Origin: Pseudomonas lurida
GTDB lineage: Bacteria > Pseudomonadota > Gammaproteobacteria > Pseudomonadales > Pseudomonadaceae
Direction of reading: 5' to 3'
Assembly: GCF_013522705.1 (NCBI RefSeq)
Contig: NZ_JAAMRE010000011.1
Coordinates: 79,809-143,808 of the forward strand
Length of the DNA: 64,000 bases
Below, piece by piece: positions 15,684 to 26,654 of the stretch. Below the pieces are notes generated by a model. It searched no databases and was not told where the DNA came from. It saw only the letters and a list, made by a program, of their open reading frames with translations. Numbering within the stretch: position 1 is the stretch's first letter; each line of letters opens with the position of its first letter. The position numbers were made by a program, and so were the translations under genes.

Positions 15684-15752
15684 AGCGGCAAGCTATCAGC
15701 AGCAAGTGGGTGCACGCCTTACTTGCCGTTTGAAGCTTGCCACTTGCAGCTG
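15684..15752. repeat. Nested inverted-repeat element between frmA and fghA
   Basis: CGGCAAG near 15686 pairs with CTTGCCG at 15722-15728, and GCAGCAAGTGG at 15699-15709 nearly pairs with CCACTTGCAGC at 15740-15750. The motif belongs with the AAGCTGCAAG / GGCAAG intergenic repeats at 39341-39368 and 51181-51212. It fills the 90-base gap between two genes of one pathway, so it may lower expression of the second or process the mRNA. Confidence 0.6.
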
Positions 15753-15763
15753 GGAGCACTCCC

Positions 15764-16609
15764 ATGACCCTGGAAAATATCTCCTGCCAGAAGAGTTTTG
15801 GCGGCTGGCACAAACGCTACAAACACAATTCCCACGTGCTCGGTTGCGACATGACCTTCGCCGTCTACCTGCCGCCGCAAGCGGAGCAGGGCGGCAAGCT
15901 GCCGGTGCTGTACTGGCTGTCCGGCCTGACCTGCACCGATGAGAACTTCATGCACAAAGCCGGTGCCCAGCGCATGGCGGCGGAACTGGGGTTGATCATC
16001 GTGGCGCCGGACACCAGCCCCCGCGGCCCCGGCGTGCCGGGTGATCCTGACAACGCCTGGGACTTCGGCCTCGGCGCCGGCTTCTACCTGAACGCCACCC
16101 AGGAACCCTGGGCCAAGCACTATCGGATGCATGACTACGTGGTGCAGGAATTGCCGGCGTTGGTGGAGGCACACTTCCCGGCGTCCGATAAGCGCGGCAT
16201 CAGCGGCCACTCCATGGGCGGACATGGCGCATTGGTGTGTGCGTTGCGCAACCCGGAGCGTTACCTTTCAGTGTCGGCTTTTTCGCCGATCAGCAACCCC
16301 ATGGACTGCCCATGGGGCCAGAAAGCCTTTTCCCGCTACCTGGGCGAAGAACGTTCCAAATGGCGTGAGTGGGATGCCTGCGTGCTGATCAGCGAAACCT
16401 CGCACAAACTTCCATTACTGGTGGATCAAGGCGATCGCGACGATTTCCTCGCCGTGCAGCTCAAGCCTGAAGCGCTGCGCCAGGCCGCGAAGGCGGCCAA
16501 CCATCCGCTGGAACTGCGCCTGCAACCAGGCTACGACCACAGCTACTTTTTCATTGCCAGCTTCATCGAAGATCATTTGCGGCATCACGCACGTGCTTTG
16601 CTCGGTTAA
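15764..16609 (+). CDS. fghA: S-formylglutathione hydrolase
   Basis: A 281-residue esterase-D-type alpha/beta hydrolase that splits S-formylglutathione to formate and glutathione. The start ATG 15764 ([19 protein letters not shown]) is the family start. [13 protein letters not shown], the nucleophile elbow [11 protein letters not shown] and the catalytic His in [15 protein letters not shown] are visible; the Asp is in [10 protein letters not shown]. It sits 90 bases after frmA in the same direction; a terminator-like hairpin follows and runs up to the ispF start. Confidence 0.95.
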   Translation: MTLENISCQKSFGGWHKRYKHNSHVLGCDMTFAVYLPPQAEQGGKLPVLYWLSGLTCTDENFMHKAGAQRMAAELGLIIVAPDTSPRGPGVPGDPDNAWDFGLGAGFYLNATQEPWAKHYRMHDYVVQELPALVEAHFPASDKRGISGHSMGGHGALVCALRNPERYLSVSAFSPISNPMDCPWGQKAFSRYLGEERSKWREWDACVLISETSHKLPLLVDQGDRDDFLAVQLKPEALRQAAKAANHPLELRLQPGYDHSYFFIASFIEDHLRHHARALLG

Positions 16610-16633
16610 TGTGAGAAAAAAGTAGGTAGAATC

Positions 16634-16663
16634 ACGCCCTGAATTAAATCGGGGCGTTTTTTT
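16634..16663 (+). terminator. Terminator-like hairpin ending at the ispF start codon
   Basis: ACGCCC (16634-16639) pairs with GGGCGT (16652-16657) around an AT-rich 12-base loop and is followed by TTTTTTT (16657-16663). The ATG of ispF begins at 16664, directly after the T-run. It has the form of a rho-independent terminator for fghA. TAGAAT at 16627-16632 could be a -10 box whose transcript would start around the 5' arm and so lack part of the hairpin. Confidence 0.75.
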
Positions 16664-17137
16664 ATGCGTATTGGCCACGGCTACGATGTGCACCGTTTCG
16701 CTGAGGGCGATTTCATTACCCTGGGCGGTGTGCGCATTGCGCACCACCACGGATTGCTGGCGCATTCCGACGGCGATGTCGTCCTGCATGCCTTGAGCGA
16801 TGCATTGCTCGGCGCGGCGGCATTGGGTGATATCGGCAAGCACTTCCCAGACACCGACCCCACTTTCAAGGGCGCCGACAGCCGCGTGCTGCTGCGCCAT
16901 GTGGTCGGCCTGATCCATGCCAAAGGCTGGAAGGTCGGCAATGTCGATAACACCATTGTCGCCCAGGCACCGAAAATGGCGCCCCATATCGAATCGATGC
17001 GTGCACTGATAGCCGCAGACCTGCAAATTGAAGTGGATCAAGTCAACGTGAAAGCCACCACCACCGAAAAACTCGGGTTCACCGGTCGTGAAGAGGGCAT
17101 CGCGGTGCACTCCGTCGCCTTGTTGCTGCGCGCATGA
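16664..17137 (+). CDS. ispF: 2-C-methyl-D-erythritol 2,4-cyclodiphosphate synthase
   Basis: A 157-residue homotrimeric enzyme making MEcPP from CDP-ME 2-phosphate with release of [18 protein letters not shown] supplies the zinc-binding Asp and His, [21 protein letters not shown] follows, and [22 protein letters not shown] is the C-terminal signature. There is no ordinary ribosome site: the seven bases before ATG are T, and GGGGCG before them is the 3' arm of a terminator-like hairpin. The gene overlaps truD by four bases. Confidence 0.96.
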   Translation: MRIGHGYDVHRFAEGDFITLGGVRIAHHHGLLAHSDGDVVLHALSDALLGAAALGDIGKHFPDTDPTFKGADSRVLLRHVVGLIHAKGWKVGNVDNTIVAQAPKMAPHIESMRALIAADLQIEVDQVNVKATTTEKLGFTGREEGIAVHSVALLLRA

Positions 17138-18179
17138 CTGACCTGCAACTGCTGGGCCCGCGGGCCTATGGCGAAGCGCTGGGCAGCGCGGTACTGAAAG
17201 CCACGGCCGAAGACTTCCAAGTGGACGAAGTGCTCGACATCCCGCTGACCGGCGAGGGCGAGCACCTGTGGCTGTGGGTGGAAAAGCGCGGCTTGAACAC
17301 CGAAGAGGCGGCGCGGCGGATAGCCAAGGCGGCCGGCGTGCCGTTGCGCACTGTCAGCTATGCCGGACTCAAGGATCGCCAGGCGCTGACCCGACAGTGG
17401 TTCAGCGTGCAATTGCCGGGCAAGGCCGACCCGGACATGAGCGCGGCGCAAAACGACAGCCTCACCATCCTCAAAACCGCGCGCCATAAACGCAAGCTGC
17501 AGCGCGGCGCGCATTCGGCCAACGGCTTCACCTTGCGTCTGACTCAATTGGCCGCGGATACCGCCGCGATCGACGCCCGCTTGCAGCAGATCGCCAAGCA
17601 CGGCATCCCCAACTATTTCGGTACCCAGCGCTTTGGGCATAACGGTGGCAACGTCGTCGACGCTCGCGACTGGGCGGCGCGCAAGGCCTTGCCCGAGCAG
17701 CGCAATGTGCGCTCGCGGCTGCTGTCCACCGCGCGCAGTTTCCTGTTCAACAAAGTCCTGGCGGCGCGAGTCGCCGACGGCTCCTGGCAGCGCGCCCAGG
17801 TGGGCGATTTGCTCGCCTTTACCGACAGCCGCAGTTTTTTTCCGGCCGGTGAAGCCGAGTGCAGCGATCCGCGCCTGGCGATCCTGGACCTGCACCCGAC
17901 GGGGCCGCAGTGGGGCGAGGGCGATTCACCTGCCGCGGGTGCCACCTTCGAGCTGGAACAGGCGGTCGCCGCCAGTGAGGCCGACCTGCGCGATTGGCTG
18001 GTCAAGGCGGGCATGAGCCAGGAACGTCGCATTCTTCGACTGCCCATTAGCGGGTTGACGTGGCATTATCCCCGGCCTGACATTCTGCAATTGGAATTCG
18101 TCCTGCCGGCCGGATGCTTCGCCACTGTCTTGGTGCGCGAGCTTGTTGATCTGGTGCCGGTGGGGCAGACGGACAGCCC

Positions 18180-18192
<13 letters not shown>
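17134..18192 (+). CDS. truD: tRNA pseudouridine(13) synthase
   Basis: A 352-residue enzyme that isomerises U13 of tRNA-Glu. The family-defining motif [17 protein letters not shown], with the catalytic Asp in KDR, is at residues about 73-89; the inserted TRUD domain and a [16 protein letters not shown] segment follow. It overlaps ispF by four bases and surE by 13 bases, so ispF-truD-surE-pcm forms one translationally coupled block. Confidence 0.95.
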
Positions 18193-19606
<1,414 letters not shown>

Positions 19607-19813
19607 TCTATTTGCGCGGCCAGTGAATTCTGCTGGCGCGGATGTGTCTTACGGCGGGGTCTATCAAGTCAGCATGACGGGTGGATACATTCGGCACGCT
19701 CAAAGATTCGTTTCGCACGCGTGCCGGTAAAACTTCAATGCCCAGTTATACTTGCGTCATCTTTCCAGCCTGATACAGGCGTCCATGTTCAGCCACCACA
19801 AAGGGAGCGGCGG

Positions 19814-20650
19814 GTGAGTCTCACAGGTCTTGCGCAGCGTATGAGTAAAACAAGTTTTCAGCGACTGGTGCTTGGCCTCGTCTTCAGTTCCGTGTTGGTC
19901 GGCTGCTCCAGCTCGCCAAGCAGTGGCGCACGAGTCGTTGACCGCAACAGCTCGGTACCGCAAAAACCTACCGTCACCACTGGACAATACGTGGTACGCA
20001 AGGGCGATACGTTGTTCTCCATTGCCTTCCGTTATGGCTGGGACTACAAGGCGCTCGCAGCTAGAAACAATATTCCCGTGCCATATACGATTCATCCAGG
20101 CCAGACCATTCGCTTCGATGGGCGTAGCGGTTCTGCGCCTACGACAGTTGTGACAACCTCTGGATCTTCGGCCTCGTCTTCCAGCAAAACCACCATCACT
20201 ACGCGGCCTGCGGGAACGGCGGTGCCGACCCCCGCAAACAAGCCGGCACCCGCGCCGTTGCCACCTGCGGGGCCTGCGCCGACCGGTTGGGGATGGCCCT
20301 CAAACGGAGTGTTGATTGGAAAATTCTCTTCAAACGGTAGTTTGAATAAAGGCATTGATATCGCCGGGGATTTGGGACAGCCTGTTTTAGCTGCGTCTGA
20401 TGGGACAGTGGTGTACGCCGGGAGTGGTCTACGGGGTTACGGCGAACTCGTCATCATCAAACACAGTGACACCTACGTCAGTGCTTACGGTCACAACCGC
20501 AGGCTGTTGGTTCGGGAGGGACAGCAGGTCAAAGTCGGACAGACAATTGCCGAAATGGGGTCAACTGGTACGGACCGGGTGAAACTGCACTTTGAGATTC
20601 GCCGTCAAGGGAAGCCTGTAGATCCATTGCAATTCCTACCCCGTCGTTGA
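19814..20650 (+). CDS. nlpD: NlpD-like lipoprotein, LysM and degenerate M23 domain
   Basis: A 278-residue outer-membrane lipoprotein from GTG 19814, chosen because AAGGGAG lies 6 bases upstream; an internal ATG at 19841 is possible. The lipobox is VLVGC, then a LysM repeat (YVVRKGDTLFSIAFRYG), a Pro/Thr/Ser linker and an M23/LytM domain. The zinc-site histidine is replaced (NKGIDIA where active enzymes have HxGxD) and the second motif reads KLHFEIR, so it is probably a non-catalytic activator of AmiC-type amidases, as known for E. coli NlpD. The main rpoS promoter is expected inside this gene by analogy. Confidence 0.92.
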   Translation: MSLTGLAQRMSKTSFQRLVLGLVFSSVLVGCSSSPSSGARVVDRNSSVPQKPTVTTGQYVVRKGDTLFSIAFRYGWDYKALAARNNIPVPYTIHPGQTIRFDGRSGSAPTTVVTTSGSSASSSSKTTITTRPAGTAVPTPANKPAPAPLPPAGPAPTGWGWPSNGVLIGKFSSNGSLNKGIDIAGDLGQPVLAASDGTVVYAGSGLRGYGELVIIKHSDTYVSAYGHNRRLLVREGQQVKVGQTIAEMGSTGTDRVKLHFEIRRQGKPVDPLQFLPRR

Positions 20651-20754
20651 TGTGTTGCCAGCCTGTTCCTAGCGTAGAAGGAACAGGCTCCAGCGTTGCC
20701 AAGGATAAAGGCGTCGCTTGAGCTTGAGGTCGAACTCACCAAAGGACTATAACA

Positions 20755-21759
20755 ATGGCTCTCAGTAAAGAAGCGCCGGAGTTTGACATCGACGATGAGG
20801 TTCTCCTTATGGAGACCAGCATCGCTATGGAATCGATGTCGAATGAGGGACCTGCTACACCTTCAGTTCGAACCAAATCCAAGAACTCCTCCGCGTTAAA
20901 GCAACACAAATACATTGATTACACCCGGGCGCTTGATGCGACCCAGCTGTACCTCAATGAAATCGGCTTTTCCCCTCTGCTTACCCCTGAAGAGGAAGTC
21001 CATTTTGCGCGCTTGTCGCAAAAAGGCGATCCGGCTGGGCGCAAGCGCATGATTGAAAGCAACCTGCGGCTGGTAGTGAAAATTGCCCGGCGCTACGTCA
21101 ATCGTGGGCTGTCCCTGTTGGACCTGATCGAGGAGGGCAATCTTGGCCTGATTCGAGCAGTGGAAAAGTTCGATCCTGAACGCGGCTTCCGTTTTTCGAC
21201 CTACGCCACCTGGTGGATTCGTCAGACCATCGAACGGGCGATCATGAATCAGACCCGCACGATCCGGTTGCCGATCCATGTGGTCAAAGAGCTCAACGTC
21301 TACCTGCGGGCGGCGCGTGAGCTGACACAAAAACTCGATCATGAACCCTCACCCGAAGAAATCGCCAACCTGCTGGAAAAACCGGTAGCGGAGGTCAAGC
21401 GCATGCTTGGTCTTAACGAGCGCGTGTCTTCGGTCGACGTCTCGCTGGGTCCGGATTCGGATAAAACCCTGCTGGATACCCTCACGGATGATCGCCCTAC
21501 AGACCCTTGTGAGCTGTTGCAGGACGATGATCTGTCCCAAAGCATTGACCAGTGGTTGTCTGAACTTACGGACAAGCAGCGTGAAGTGGTGATTCGCCGT
21601 TTCGGCCTGCGCGGCCATGAGAGCAGTACCTTGGAGGATGTAGGTCTGGAGATCGGTCTGACCCGCGAGCGGGTGCGGCAGATCCAGGTTGAAGGGCTCA
21701 AGCGCCTGCGTGAGATCCTGGAGAAAAATGGCCTGTCGAGTGAGTCGCTGTTTCAATAG
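20755..21759 (+). CDS. rpoS: RNA polymerase sigma factor RpoS
   Basis: A 334-residue stationary-phase and general-stress sigma factor. Regions in order: 1.2 ([21 protein letters not shown]), 2.1-2.4 ([36 protein letters not shown]), 3 ([18 protein letters not shown]) and 4.2 ([20 protein letters not shown]). It is 104 bases after nlpD with AAAGGAC before ATG. Downstream come a REP pair and a cold-shock gene rather than the rsmZ-fdxA neighbourhood I recall for several pseudomonads. Confidence 0.98.
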   Translation: MALSKEAPEFDIDDEVLLMETSIAMESMSNEGPATPSVRTKSKNSSALKQHKYIDYTRALDATQLYLNEIGFSPLLTPEEEVHFARLSQKGDPAGRKRMIESNLRLVVKIARRYVNRGLSLLDLIEEGNLGLIRAVEKFDPERGFRFSTYATWWIRQTIERAIMNQTRTIRLPIHVVKELNVYLRAARELTQKLDHEPSPEEIANLLEKPVAEVKRMLGLNERVSSVDVSLGPDSDKTLLDTLTDDRPTDPCELLQDDDLSQSIDQWLSELTDKQREVVIRRFGLRGHESSTLEDVGLEIGLTRERVRQIQVEGLKRLREILEKNGLSSESLFQ

Positions 21760-21778
21760 CGTCTGCTTGAATGCCTGA

Positions 21779-21871
21779 ATGTGGGAGGGGCTTGCCCCCG
21801 ATAGCGGTGTGACAGTCAATGCAAATGTGACTGCTGACCCGCCATCGGCGGCTAGCCCCCTTCCACATTTT
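21779..21871. repeat. REP doublet downstream of rpoS
   Basis: ATGTGGGAGGGGCTTGCCCC on the left and an inverted copy ending GGCTAGCCCCCTTCCACAT on the right, about 45 bases apart. It is the same family as the pair at 6619-6707, including the GATAGCGGT segment after the first arm. It lies between convergent rpoS and the cold-shock gene. Confidence 0.85.
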
Positions 21872-21913
21872 TATTTCAGGCATCAAGTGGGTTTGGATAC
21901 CAAATCCCAGGCA

Positions 21914-21942
21914 TAAAAAAACCCCGCTTTTAAGGGCGGGGT
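21914..21942 (-). terminator. Rho-independent terminator of the cold-shock gene
   Basis: Read on the minus strand, CCCCGCCC and GCGGGG form a G/C stem around TTAAAA and are followed by at least seven T. It lies 24 bases after the cold-shock stop codon. Its T-run faces away from the csp gene, so it serves that transcript rather than rpoS. Confidence 0.9.
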
Positions 21943-21965
21943 CTTTTCGACTAAGTCAGTACAAG

Positions 21966-22175
21966 TTAGATAACTTGAACTTCTTCAGCTTGCATGCCTT
22001 TCTGACCGCGGGTAGCGATGAAAGAAACCTGTTGGCCTTCTTTCAGGCTTTTGAAGCCGTCGGATTGGATAGCTTTGAAGTGAACGAACAGGTCGTCACC
22101 GGATTGTGGAGTGATGAAGCCGAAACCTTTTTCATCGTTGAACCACTTAACGGTACCAGTTTGGCGATTAGACAT
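21966..22175 (-). CDS. Cold-shock domain protein (CspA family)
   Basis: A 69-residue single-domain RNA chaperone. [15 protein letters not shown] contains the RNP1 motif and [10 protein letters not shown] the RNP2 motif; length and GTVKWFN start are typical. The ribosome site is strong (CCAAGGAGATACACC before ATG on the minus strand). A long untranslated stretch lies upstream, as usual for csp genes whose mRNA leader is regulated. Which paralogue (CapB, CspD or other) cannot be decided here. Confidence 0.95.
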   Translation of the reverse strand: MSNRQTGTVKWFNDEKGFGFITPQSGDDLFVHFKAIQSDGFKSLKEGQQVSFIATRGQKGMQAEEVQVI

Positions 22176-22564
22176 GGTGTATCTCCTTGGACAAAGTTAA
22201 CTGCGACTCAGGAAAAGCCCTGGCCGAGACTGAGTGCAAAGAGCAGGAAAAATTCTTGGAGATGGTTGGATCGAAATTCAACATATCGTGTAGAGATTCT
22301 CAGTGACACAAGCAGCACAGTGGCGCCACCTTAACCCTTTTTCCGGAACGTGCCAATGGTATTTCCGAAGGTTTCTCTATTTTCGTGACTGGCGGTGGTA
22401 TTTACCGACACCCCACGCAGCACGATGGCTCCCGGCCCCGCTGGCTGCGGCTCCAGGTCCAAGGCGCATTCATCAAGAAAACCCCCACGCCCTTTGAACC
22501 CCAACGCCGGCCCCGGTAAGATGCCTCACAGAATTTTTCCACCTCGCTATTCAGGACACCCGCC
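22176..22564. other. 389-base divergent intergenic region, csp leader and dcd promoter
   Basis: The minus-strand half (about 22176-22330) is likely the cold-shock gene leader. The plus-strand half carries a candidate sigma-70 promoter for dcd at 22494-22522. I found no ORF with a credible start and ribosome site. An apbC/mrp gene, common upstream of dcd in other pseudomonads, is not here. Confidence 0.6.
22494..22522 (+). promoter_or_regulatory. Candidate sigma-70 promoter of dcd
   Basis: TTGAAC (22494-22499) and TAAGAT (22517-22522) are separated by 17 bases, a good match to the -35/-10 pattern. The transcript would have a leader of roughly 35 bases before the dcd ATG at 22565. Spacing and hexamers are read directly; activity is inferred. 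Confidence 0.5.
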
Positions 22565-23131
22565 ATGAGCATCAAATCGGACAAGTGGATTCGCCGCATG
22601 GCGCAAGAGCACGGCATGATCGAACCCTTTGTCGAGCGCCAGATGCGTGGAGAGGGCGCCGAACGCCTGATTTCGTACGGTGTGTCCAGCTACGGCTACG
22701 ACGTGCGTTGCGCCGATGAATTCAAGGTGTTCACCAATATCAATTCGGCAACCGTCGATCCGAAAAACTTCGATGAAAAAAGCTTCGTCGATATCAAGAG
22801 CGATGTGTGCATTATCCCGCCGAACTCGTTCGCGCTGGCGCGCACCGTGGAGTTCTTTCGTATCCCGCGCGACGTGCTGACCATCTGCCTCGGCAAAAGC
22901 ACCTACGCCCGTTGCGGCATTATCGTTAACGTGACCCCCCTTGAGCCGGAATGGGAAGGCCACGTGACGCTGGAGTTCTCCAACACCACCACGTTGCCGG
23001 CGAAAATCTACGCCAACGAAGGGGTGGCGCAGATGCTGTTCCTGCAGTCCGACGAGGCCTGTGAAGTGTCATACAAGGACCGTGGCGGCAAGTATCAGGG
23101 CCAGCTCGGCGTTACGCTGCCGCGCGCTTGA
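22565..23131 (+). CDS. dcd: dCTP deaminase
   Basis: A 188-residue homotrimeric enzyme deaminating dCTP to dUTP, supplying dUMP for thymidylate synthesis. [19 protein letters not shown] at the start, [46 protein letters not shown] (conserved Ser, Arg and catalytic Glu) and the C-terminal [11 protein letters not shown] are textbook for Dcd. A small proline-rich gene follows 107 bases later on the same strand. Confidence 0.97.
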   Translation: MSIKSDKWIRRMAQEHGMIEPFVERQMRGEGAERLISYGVSSYGYDVRCADEFKVFTNINSATVDPKNFDEKSFVDIKSDVCIIPPNSFALARTVEFFRIPRDVLTICLGKSTYARCGIIVNVTPLEPEWEGHVTLEFSNTTTLPAKIYANEGVAQMLFLQSDEACEVSYKDRGGKYQGQLGVTLPRA

Positions 23132-23238
23132 TCGAAAGCTCCGACACGCAAAGGGAATTAGTCTGAAGAAAGTGACTCTATTGGGTGTACTGCCTCGGCA
23201 CGTGTAAAACGTGTCGAGCCACGCTTGAGGAGTACCTT

Positions 23239-23445
23239 ATGAAGATCGACCCCCGAATCAGCGCAGAACTCGCTCGCCTTGAACCCAATCAGATTGGCGT
23301 TCTGGCATGGTCTCTGATGGCCGATCCTGCCTATGCGGGCGGCATCCCCGGCCAACCTGAGCCGGATTACCCGCAGCCCACCGAGCCCACCGAGCCCGGT
23401 GAGCCTACCCTGCCGGACGAGCCGCCACCCGTGCCCGTTGCTTGA
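23239..23445 (+). CDS. Small proline/glutamate-rich protein of unknown function
   Basis: 68 residues from ATG 23239 after a clear GAGGAG site at 23227-23232. The N-terminal half (MKIDPRISAELARLEPNQIG, then VLAWSLMADPAYAGGIPG) looks like a short amphipathic region; the C-terminal half is low-complexity P/E/T with TEP and GEP repeats ending PPPVPVA. There is no signal peptide or transmembrane helix. I do not recognise a family. The good ribosome site and clean start favour a real gene; an imperfect dyad (GGCACGTG...CGTGTCGA) lies upstream. Confidence 0.65.
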   Translation: MKIDPRISAELARLEPNQIGVLAWSLMADPAYAGGIPGQPEPDYPQPTEPTEPGEPTLPDEPPPVPVA

Positions 23446-23466
23446 AGCCTTTAGGATTGGCCTGCA

Positions 23467-24117
23467 TCACCTGACAGGCCATACCTCCTGATCGCCGATC
23501 ACCAGAATTCGGTGATCGGCGTCCGGCTCGACCGCATAGCCCCCTGTAAACGCCCCGAACGCCGGTAGCAGGCTGACCCGTGGCCCGAGCTGAAAGCAGG
23601 GCAGGCGCAGGCTCTGGCGCCCCTTGCCGCGCAAGCGGTACACCGGATGCACATGACCTGCCAGCACATGGTGGCTGGGATGAGCGTCGGGTTCGTGCTG
23701 CAAGGCAAACGGACCCATCAACAGCGGTTCTGGCACCACGTCGATCCCGAGGTCGCCAGGCGGGTCACCCGCACGCTTATCGTGATTGCCGCGAATCAAC
23801 GTCAGCGGCAGGTCACGATGCTGTTCGCGCCACGCCCGCAGCGCGCCCAACGTACCGCTGGCATGGGAGCCAGGGCCGTGCAGGAAGTCACCCAGAAACA
23901 CCACTTGCGCACAATCGAATACCTCCAGCACTCGGTCCAGGCGCGCCAGGTTGTCGGTGGTGGTGCCTTGGGGCACCGGCTGTCCCAGGCTGCGATAGGC
24001 CGATGCCTTGCCAAAATGCGCGTCGGCGACCAGCAAGCACTGGCGCGCGGGCCAGTAGATGGCCTTCTGGGCCAGCAGCCATAACTCTTCGCCTTCCAAT
24101 TGAACTGACCAATACAT
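23467..24117 (-). CDS. pdeM: Ligase-associated DNA damage response endonuclease PdeM
   Basis: A 216-residue calcineurin-like metallophosphoesterase. Motifs LLVADAHFGKASAYR (D-x-H), VVFLGDFLHG (GD), LIRGNHDKRAGD (GNHD) and VLAGHVHPVYRL (GHxH) give the full metal-binding set in order. Its ATG at 24117 overlaps the stop of the upstream DEXH helicase gene (TGATG). This helicase-PdeM pair is part of the known ligase-associated repair set with an exonuclease and an ATP-dependent ligase, whose genes lie at 31035-33670. The biological substrate is not established. Confidence 0.88.
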   Translation of the reverse strand: MYWSVQLEGEELWLLAQKAIYWPARQCLLVADAHFGKASAYRSLGQPVPQGTTTDNLARLDRVLEVFDCAQVVFLGDFLHGPGSHASGTLGALRAWREQHRDLPLTLIRGNHDKRAGDPPGDLGIDVVPEPLLMGPFALQHEPDAHPSHHVLAGHVHPVYRLRGKGRQSLRLPCFQLGPRVSLLPAFGAFTGGYAVEPDADHRILVIGDQEVWPVR

Positions 24118-26597
24118 CAAGCTTTTCCGTTATCCGCGACTTTTTCCAAATCCTTGACCATCCGCGCGATGCGCTCCGAGAGTTTTTCCGAGCTCATGCT
24201 TTCGCGCATGCGCTCCACCAGTAGCGGAAATGCCAGGGGCGTGGGCCGTTCAATCAGGTGCAGCTCCAGTGTCAGAGTGGACAGGTGCCGTAGCGCCGCT
24301 TCAAGTCGACGAATGTCCAATTCGTCGCGCAATACTTCTTCGCCGGCCTGAGCCAGTAACAGGTTGTGCGGGTCATACTGCTTGAACACTTCAAAGAACA
24401 AGCCGCTGGAGGCCTGCACTTGCCGGGTGCTTTTCGGCGCGCCTGGGTAGCCGGCAAACACCAGCCCGGCGATGCGCGCGATTTCGCGAAAGCGCCGCAG
24501 GGCCAGTTCACCGGCGTTCAGGCTGGCGGCGACGTCCTCCAGCAAGCGGTCCGGGCTCAGCAGCGGGGCGTTCAACAGCGCGGGCCAATCCACCGGAGTG
24601 GCGCTGAGCAATTCCAGGCCATAGTCGTTGACCGCGATGGAGAATGTAACGGGTTGCCCCTGGCTGACGCGCCACGCCAGCAAACTGGCCAGGCCCAGGT
24701 GCACCTGGCGCCCGGCGAACGGGTAAAGGAACAGGTGCCAACCCTCGCGGGATTTCAGGGCTTCGGCCAGCAAGTGCGCGCGGGTCGGCAGGCCGGACCA
24801 ACGCAGCTGCGTCTGCAGGAGTGGTTGTACCGCCTGCATCTCCGGGCCGTCGAAGTGACCCTGGGCAGCGGCATCGAAGCGTTCCACCACGGCCTGGGCC
24901 AGTTCGTTGGAAAGGGGCATGCGCCCGCCATTCCAACGCGGCACTGCGGCCTTTTTGGCGGTACTGCGGCGTACGTAGGCGGTCATGTTTTCCACCCGCA
25001 CCAGCTCCAACAAGCGACCGGCAAACAGGAAACCGTCCCCCGGTTTGAGTCGCGCAATAAAGCCTTCTTCCACACTGCCCAGGTTCTTGCCGCCACCGCC
25101 CTTGCTCCAGAATTTAAGCTGGATGCTCGCATCGCTGACGATAGTGCCCACGCTCATGCGATGGCGCCTGGCCAACCGTGCATCCGGCACCCGCCAGATG
25201 CCGTGCTCGTCGGGCTCCACGCGGCGGTAATCCGGGTAAGCGGTCAGTGATAAGCCGCCGTGGCGCACAAAGCCCAGGGCCCAGGCCCAGTCGGCGTCAG
25301 TGAGGTCGCGATAGGCCCAGGCGCCGCGTACTTCCTCCAGCAACGATGCGGGCATAAAGCCGCCACCCAAGGCCATACTCACCAAGTGTTGTACGAGCAC
25401 ATCCAGTGGTTTGTAAGGAGATTCCCTGGCTTCGATGCGTCGCTCGGCAATTGCATCCTGCGCCGCCGCGGCTTCGATCAGTTCCAGGCTGTGAGTCGGC
25501 ACCAGCGTCACCCGCGACGGCCGCCCGGGTGCGTGGCCGGAGCGCCCGGCGCGCTGCATCAGGCGCGCCACGCCCTTGGCCGAACCGATCTGCAGCACGC
25601 GCTCGACCGGCAGAAAATCCACCCCCAGGTCCAGGCTCGAGGTGCACACCACCGCCTTGAGTTGCCCGTCTTTCAGCGCCCGTTCGACCCAGTCGCGCGT
25701 CTCCCGGGACAACGAACCATGGTGAAGGGCTATCACTCCGGCCCAATCCGGCCGCGCATCGAGCAATGCCTGGTACCAGATTTCCGACTGTGCCCGGGTG
25801 TTGGTGAACACCAGGCAACTGCTGCTGGTGTCCACCTCGGCCACCACCTGCGGCAGCATTTTCAAACCAATATGTCCGGCCCAGGGGAAGCGCTCAGCCA
25901 CGGGTGGCAACAGCGTATCGACGTGCAGCGCCTTGGCCGTTTGCCCCTGCACATTGATTCCTCCGCCTTGTGGGACCAGTACCTCCAAAGCGTGGGATTG
26001 ATTGCCCAGCGTCGCGGAAATCCCCCACACCAGCAATTCAGGCTGCCAACGTCGCAAGCGCGCCAGGGCCAGTTGCAACTGCACCCCACGTTTGTTGCCG
26101 ATCAGTTCGTGCCATTCATCCACTACCACCATGCGCACATGGGCCAGGCTGGCTTCGCTGTCGGCGCGGGCCAGCATCAGGGTCAGGCTTTCCGGGGTGG
26201 TGATCAGTGTGGTCGGCTGGCGACGGGTTTGTCGGGCGCGCTCAGCGCTACTGGTGTCGCCGGTGCGCAGGCCGACACTCCACGGGATTTGCAACGCCGC
26301 CAGCGGCGCTTCCAAGGCGCGCGCGGTGTCGGCGGCGAGGGCTCGCATCGGCGTGATCCACAACACCGTCAGCGGCTCGGCCGGTGGCTTGCGTTTGCCG
26401 GTGGCCGGTGGGCGCGTGATGGCGAAGCGATTGAGCGCGGCAAACCACAGTGCGTAAGTCTTGCCGGCACCGGTGCTGGCATGCAGCAAGCCGGAATTTC
26501 CCTCCTTGACCGCCGTCCACACGGCTTTTTGGAAGGCGAACGGTTTCCAGCCTTTGGCGGCGAACCATTGCCTGGCGAAGTCGTGGGGTTTTGCCAT
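24117..26597 (-). CDS. Ligase-associated DNA damage response DEXH-box helicase (Lhr-like)
   Basis: An 826-residue superfamily 2 helicase of the short Lhr type. Walker A is [17 protein letters not shown] near residue 40; [11 protein letters not shown], the DEXH box [45 protein letters not shown] and [14 protein letters not shown] (motif VI) follow in order, with a winged-helix and C-terminal Lhr region after residue 450. It begins 57 bases after aotP on the same strand with no obvious terminator between, and overlaps pdeM by one base. Lhr-type helicases are 3'-5' translocases on ssDNA with RNA-DNA unwinding activity. Confidence 0.92.
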   Translation of the reverse strand: MAKPHDFARQWFAAKGWKPFAFQKAVWTAVKEGNSGLLHASTGAGKTYALWFAALNRFAITRPPATGKRKPPAEPLTVLWITPMRALAADTARALEAPLAALQIPWSVGLRTGDTSSAERARQTRRQPTTLITTPESLTLMLARADSEASLAHVRMVVVDEWHELIGNKRGVQLQLALARLRRWQPELLVWGISATLGNQSHALEVLVPQGGGINVQGQTAKALHVDTLLPPVAERFPWAGHIGLKMLPQVVAEVDTSSSCLVFTNTRAQSEIWYQALLDARPDWAGVIALHHGSLSRETRDWVERALKDGQLKAVVCTSSLDLGVDFLPVERVLQIGSAKGVARLMQRAGRSGHAPGRPSRVTLVPTHSLELIEAAAAQDAIAERRIEARESPYKPLDVLVQHLVSMALGGGFMPASLLEEVRGAWAYRDLTDADWAWALGFVRHGGLSLTAYPDYRRVEPDEHGIWRVPDARLARRHRMSVGTIVSDASIQLKFWSKGGGGKNLGSVEEGFIARLKPGDGFLFAGRLLELVRVENMTAYVRRSTAKKAAVPRWNGGRMPLSNELAQAVVERFDAAAQGHFDGPEMQAVQPLLQTQLRWSGLPTRAHLLAEALKSREGWHLFLYPFAGRQVHLGLASLLAWRVSQGQPVTFSIAVNDYGLELLSATPVDWPALLNAPLLSPDRLLEDVAASLNAGELALRRFREIARIAGLVFAGYPGAPKSTRQVQASSGLFFEVFKQYDPHNLLLAQAGEEVLRDELDIRRLEAALRHLSTLTLELHLIERPTPLAFPLLVERMRESMSSEKLSERIARMVKDLEKVADNGKA

Positions 26598-26654
26598 GCG
26601 GCGGCTGACGCTCTGGAGGGCTTATTCCACAGACCCCCCAGGCATCACAAAGGT

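Noticed and set aside
21760..22330. Possible rsmZ small RNA downstream of rpoS
   Set aside because: No series of GGA-loop stems is visible; the hairpin at 21922-21942 is the cold-shock terminator on the other strand.
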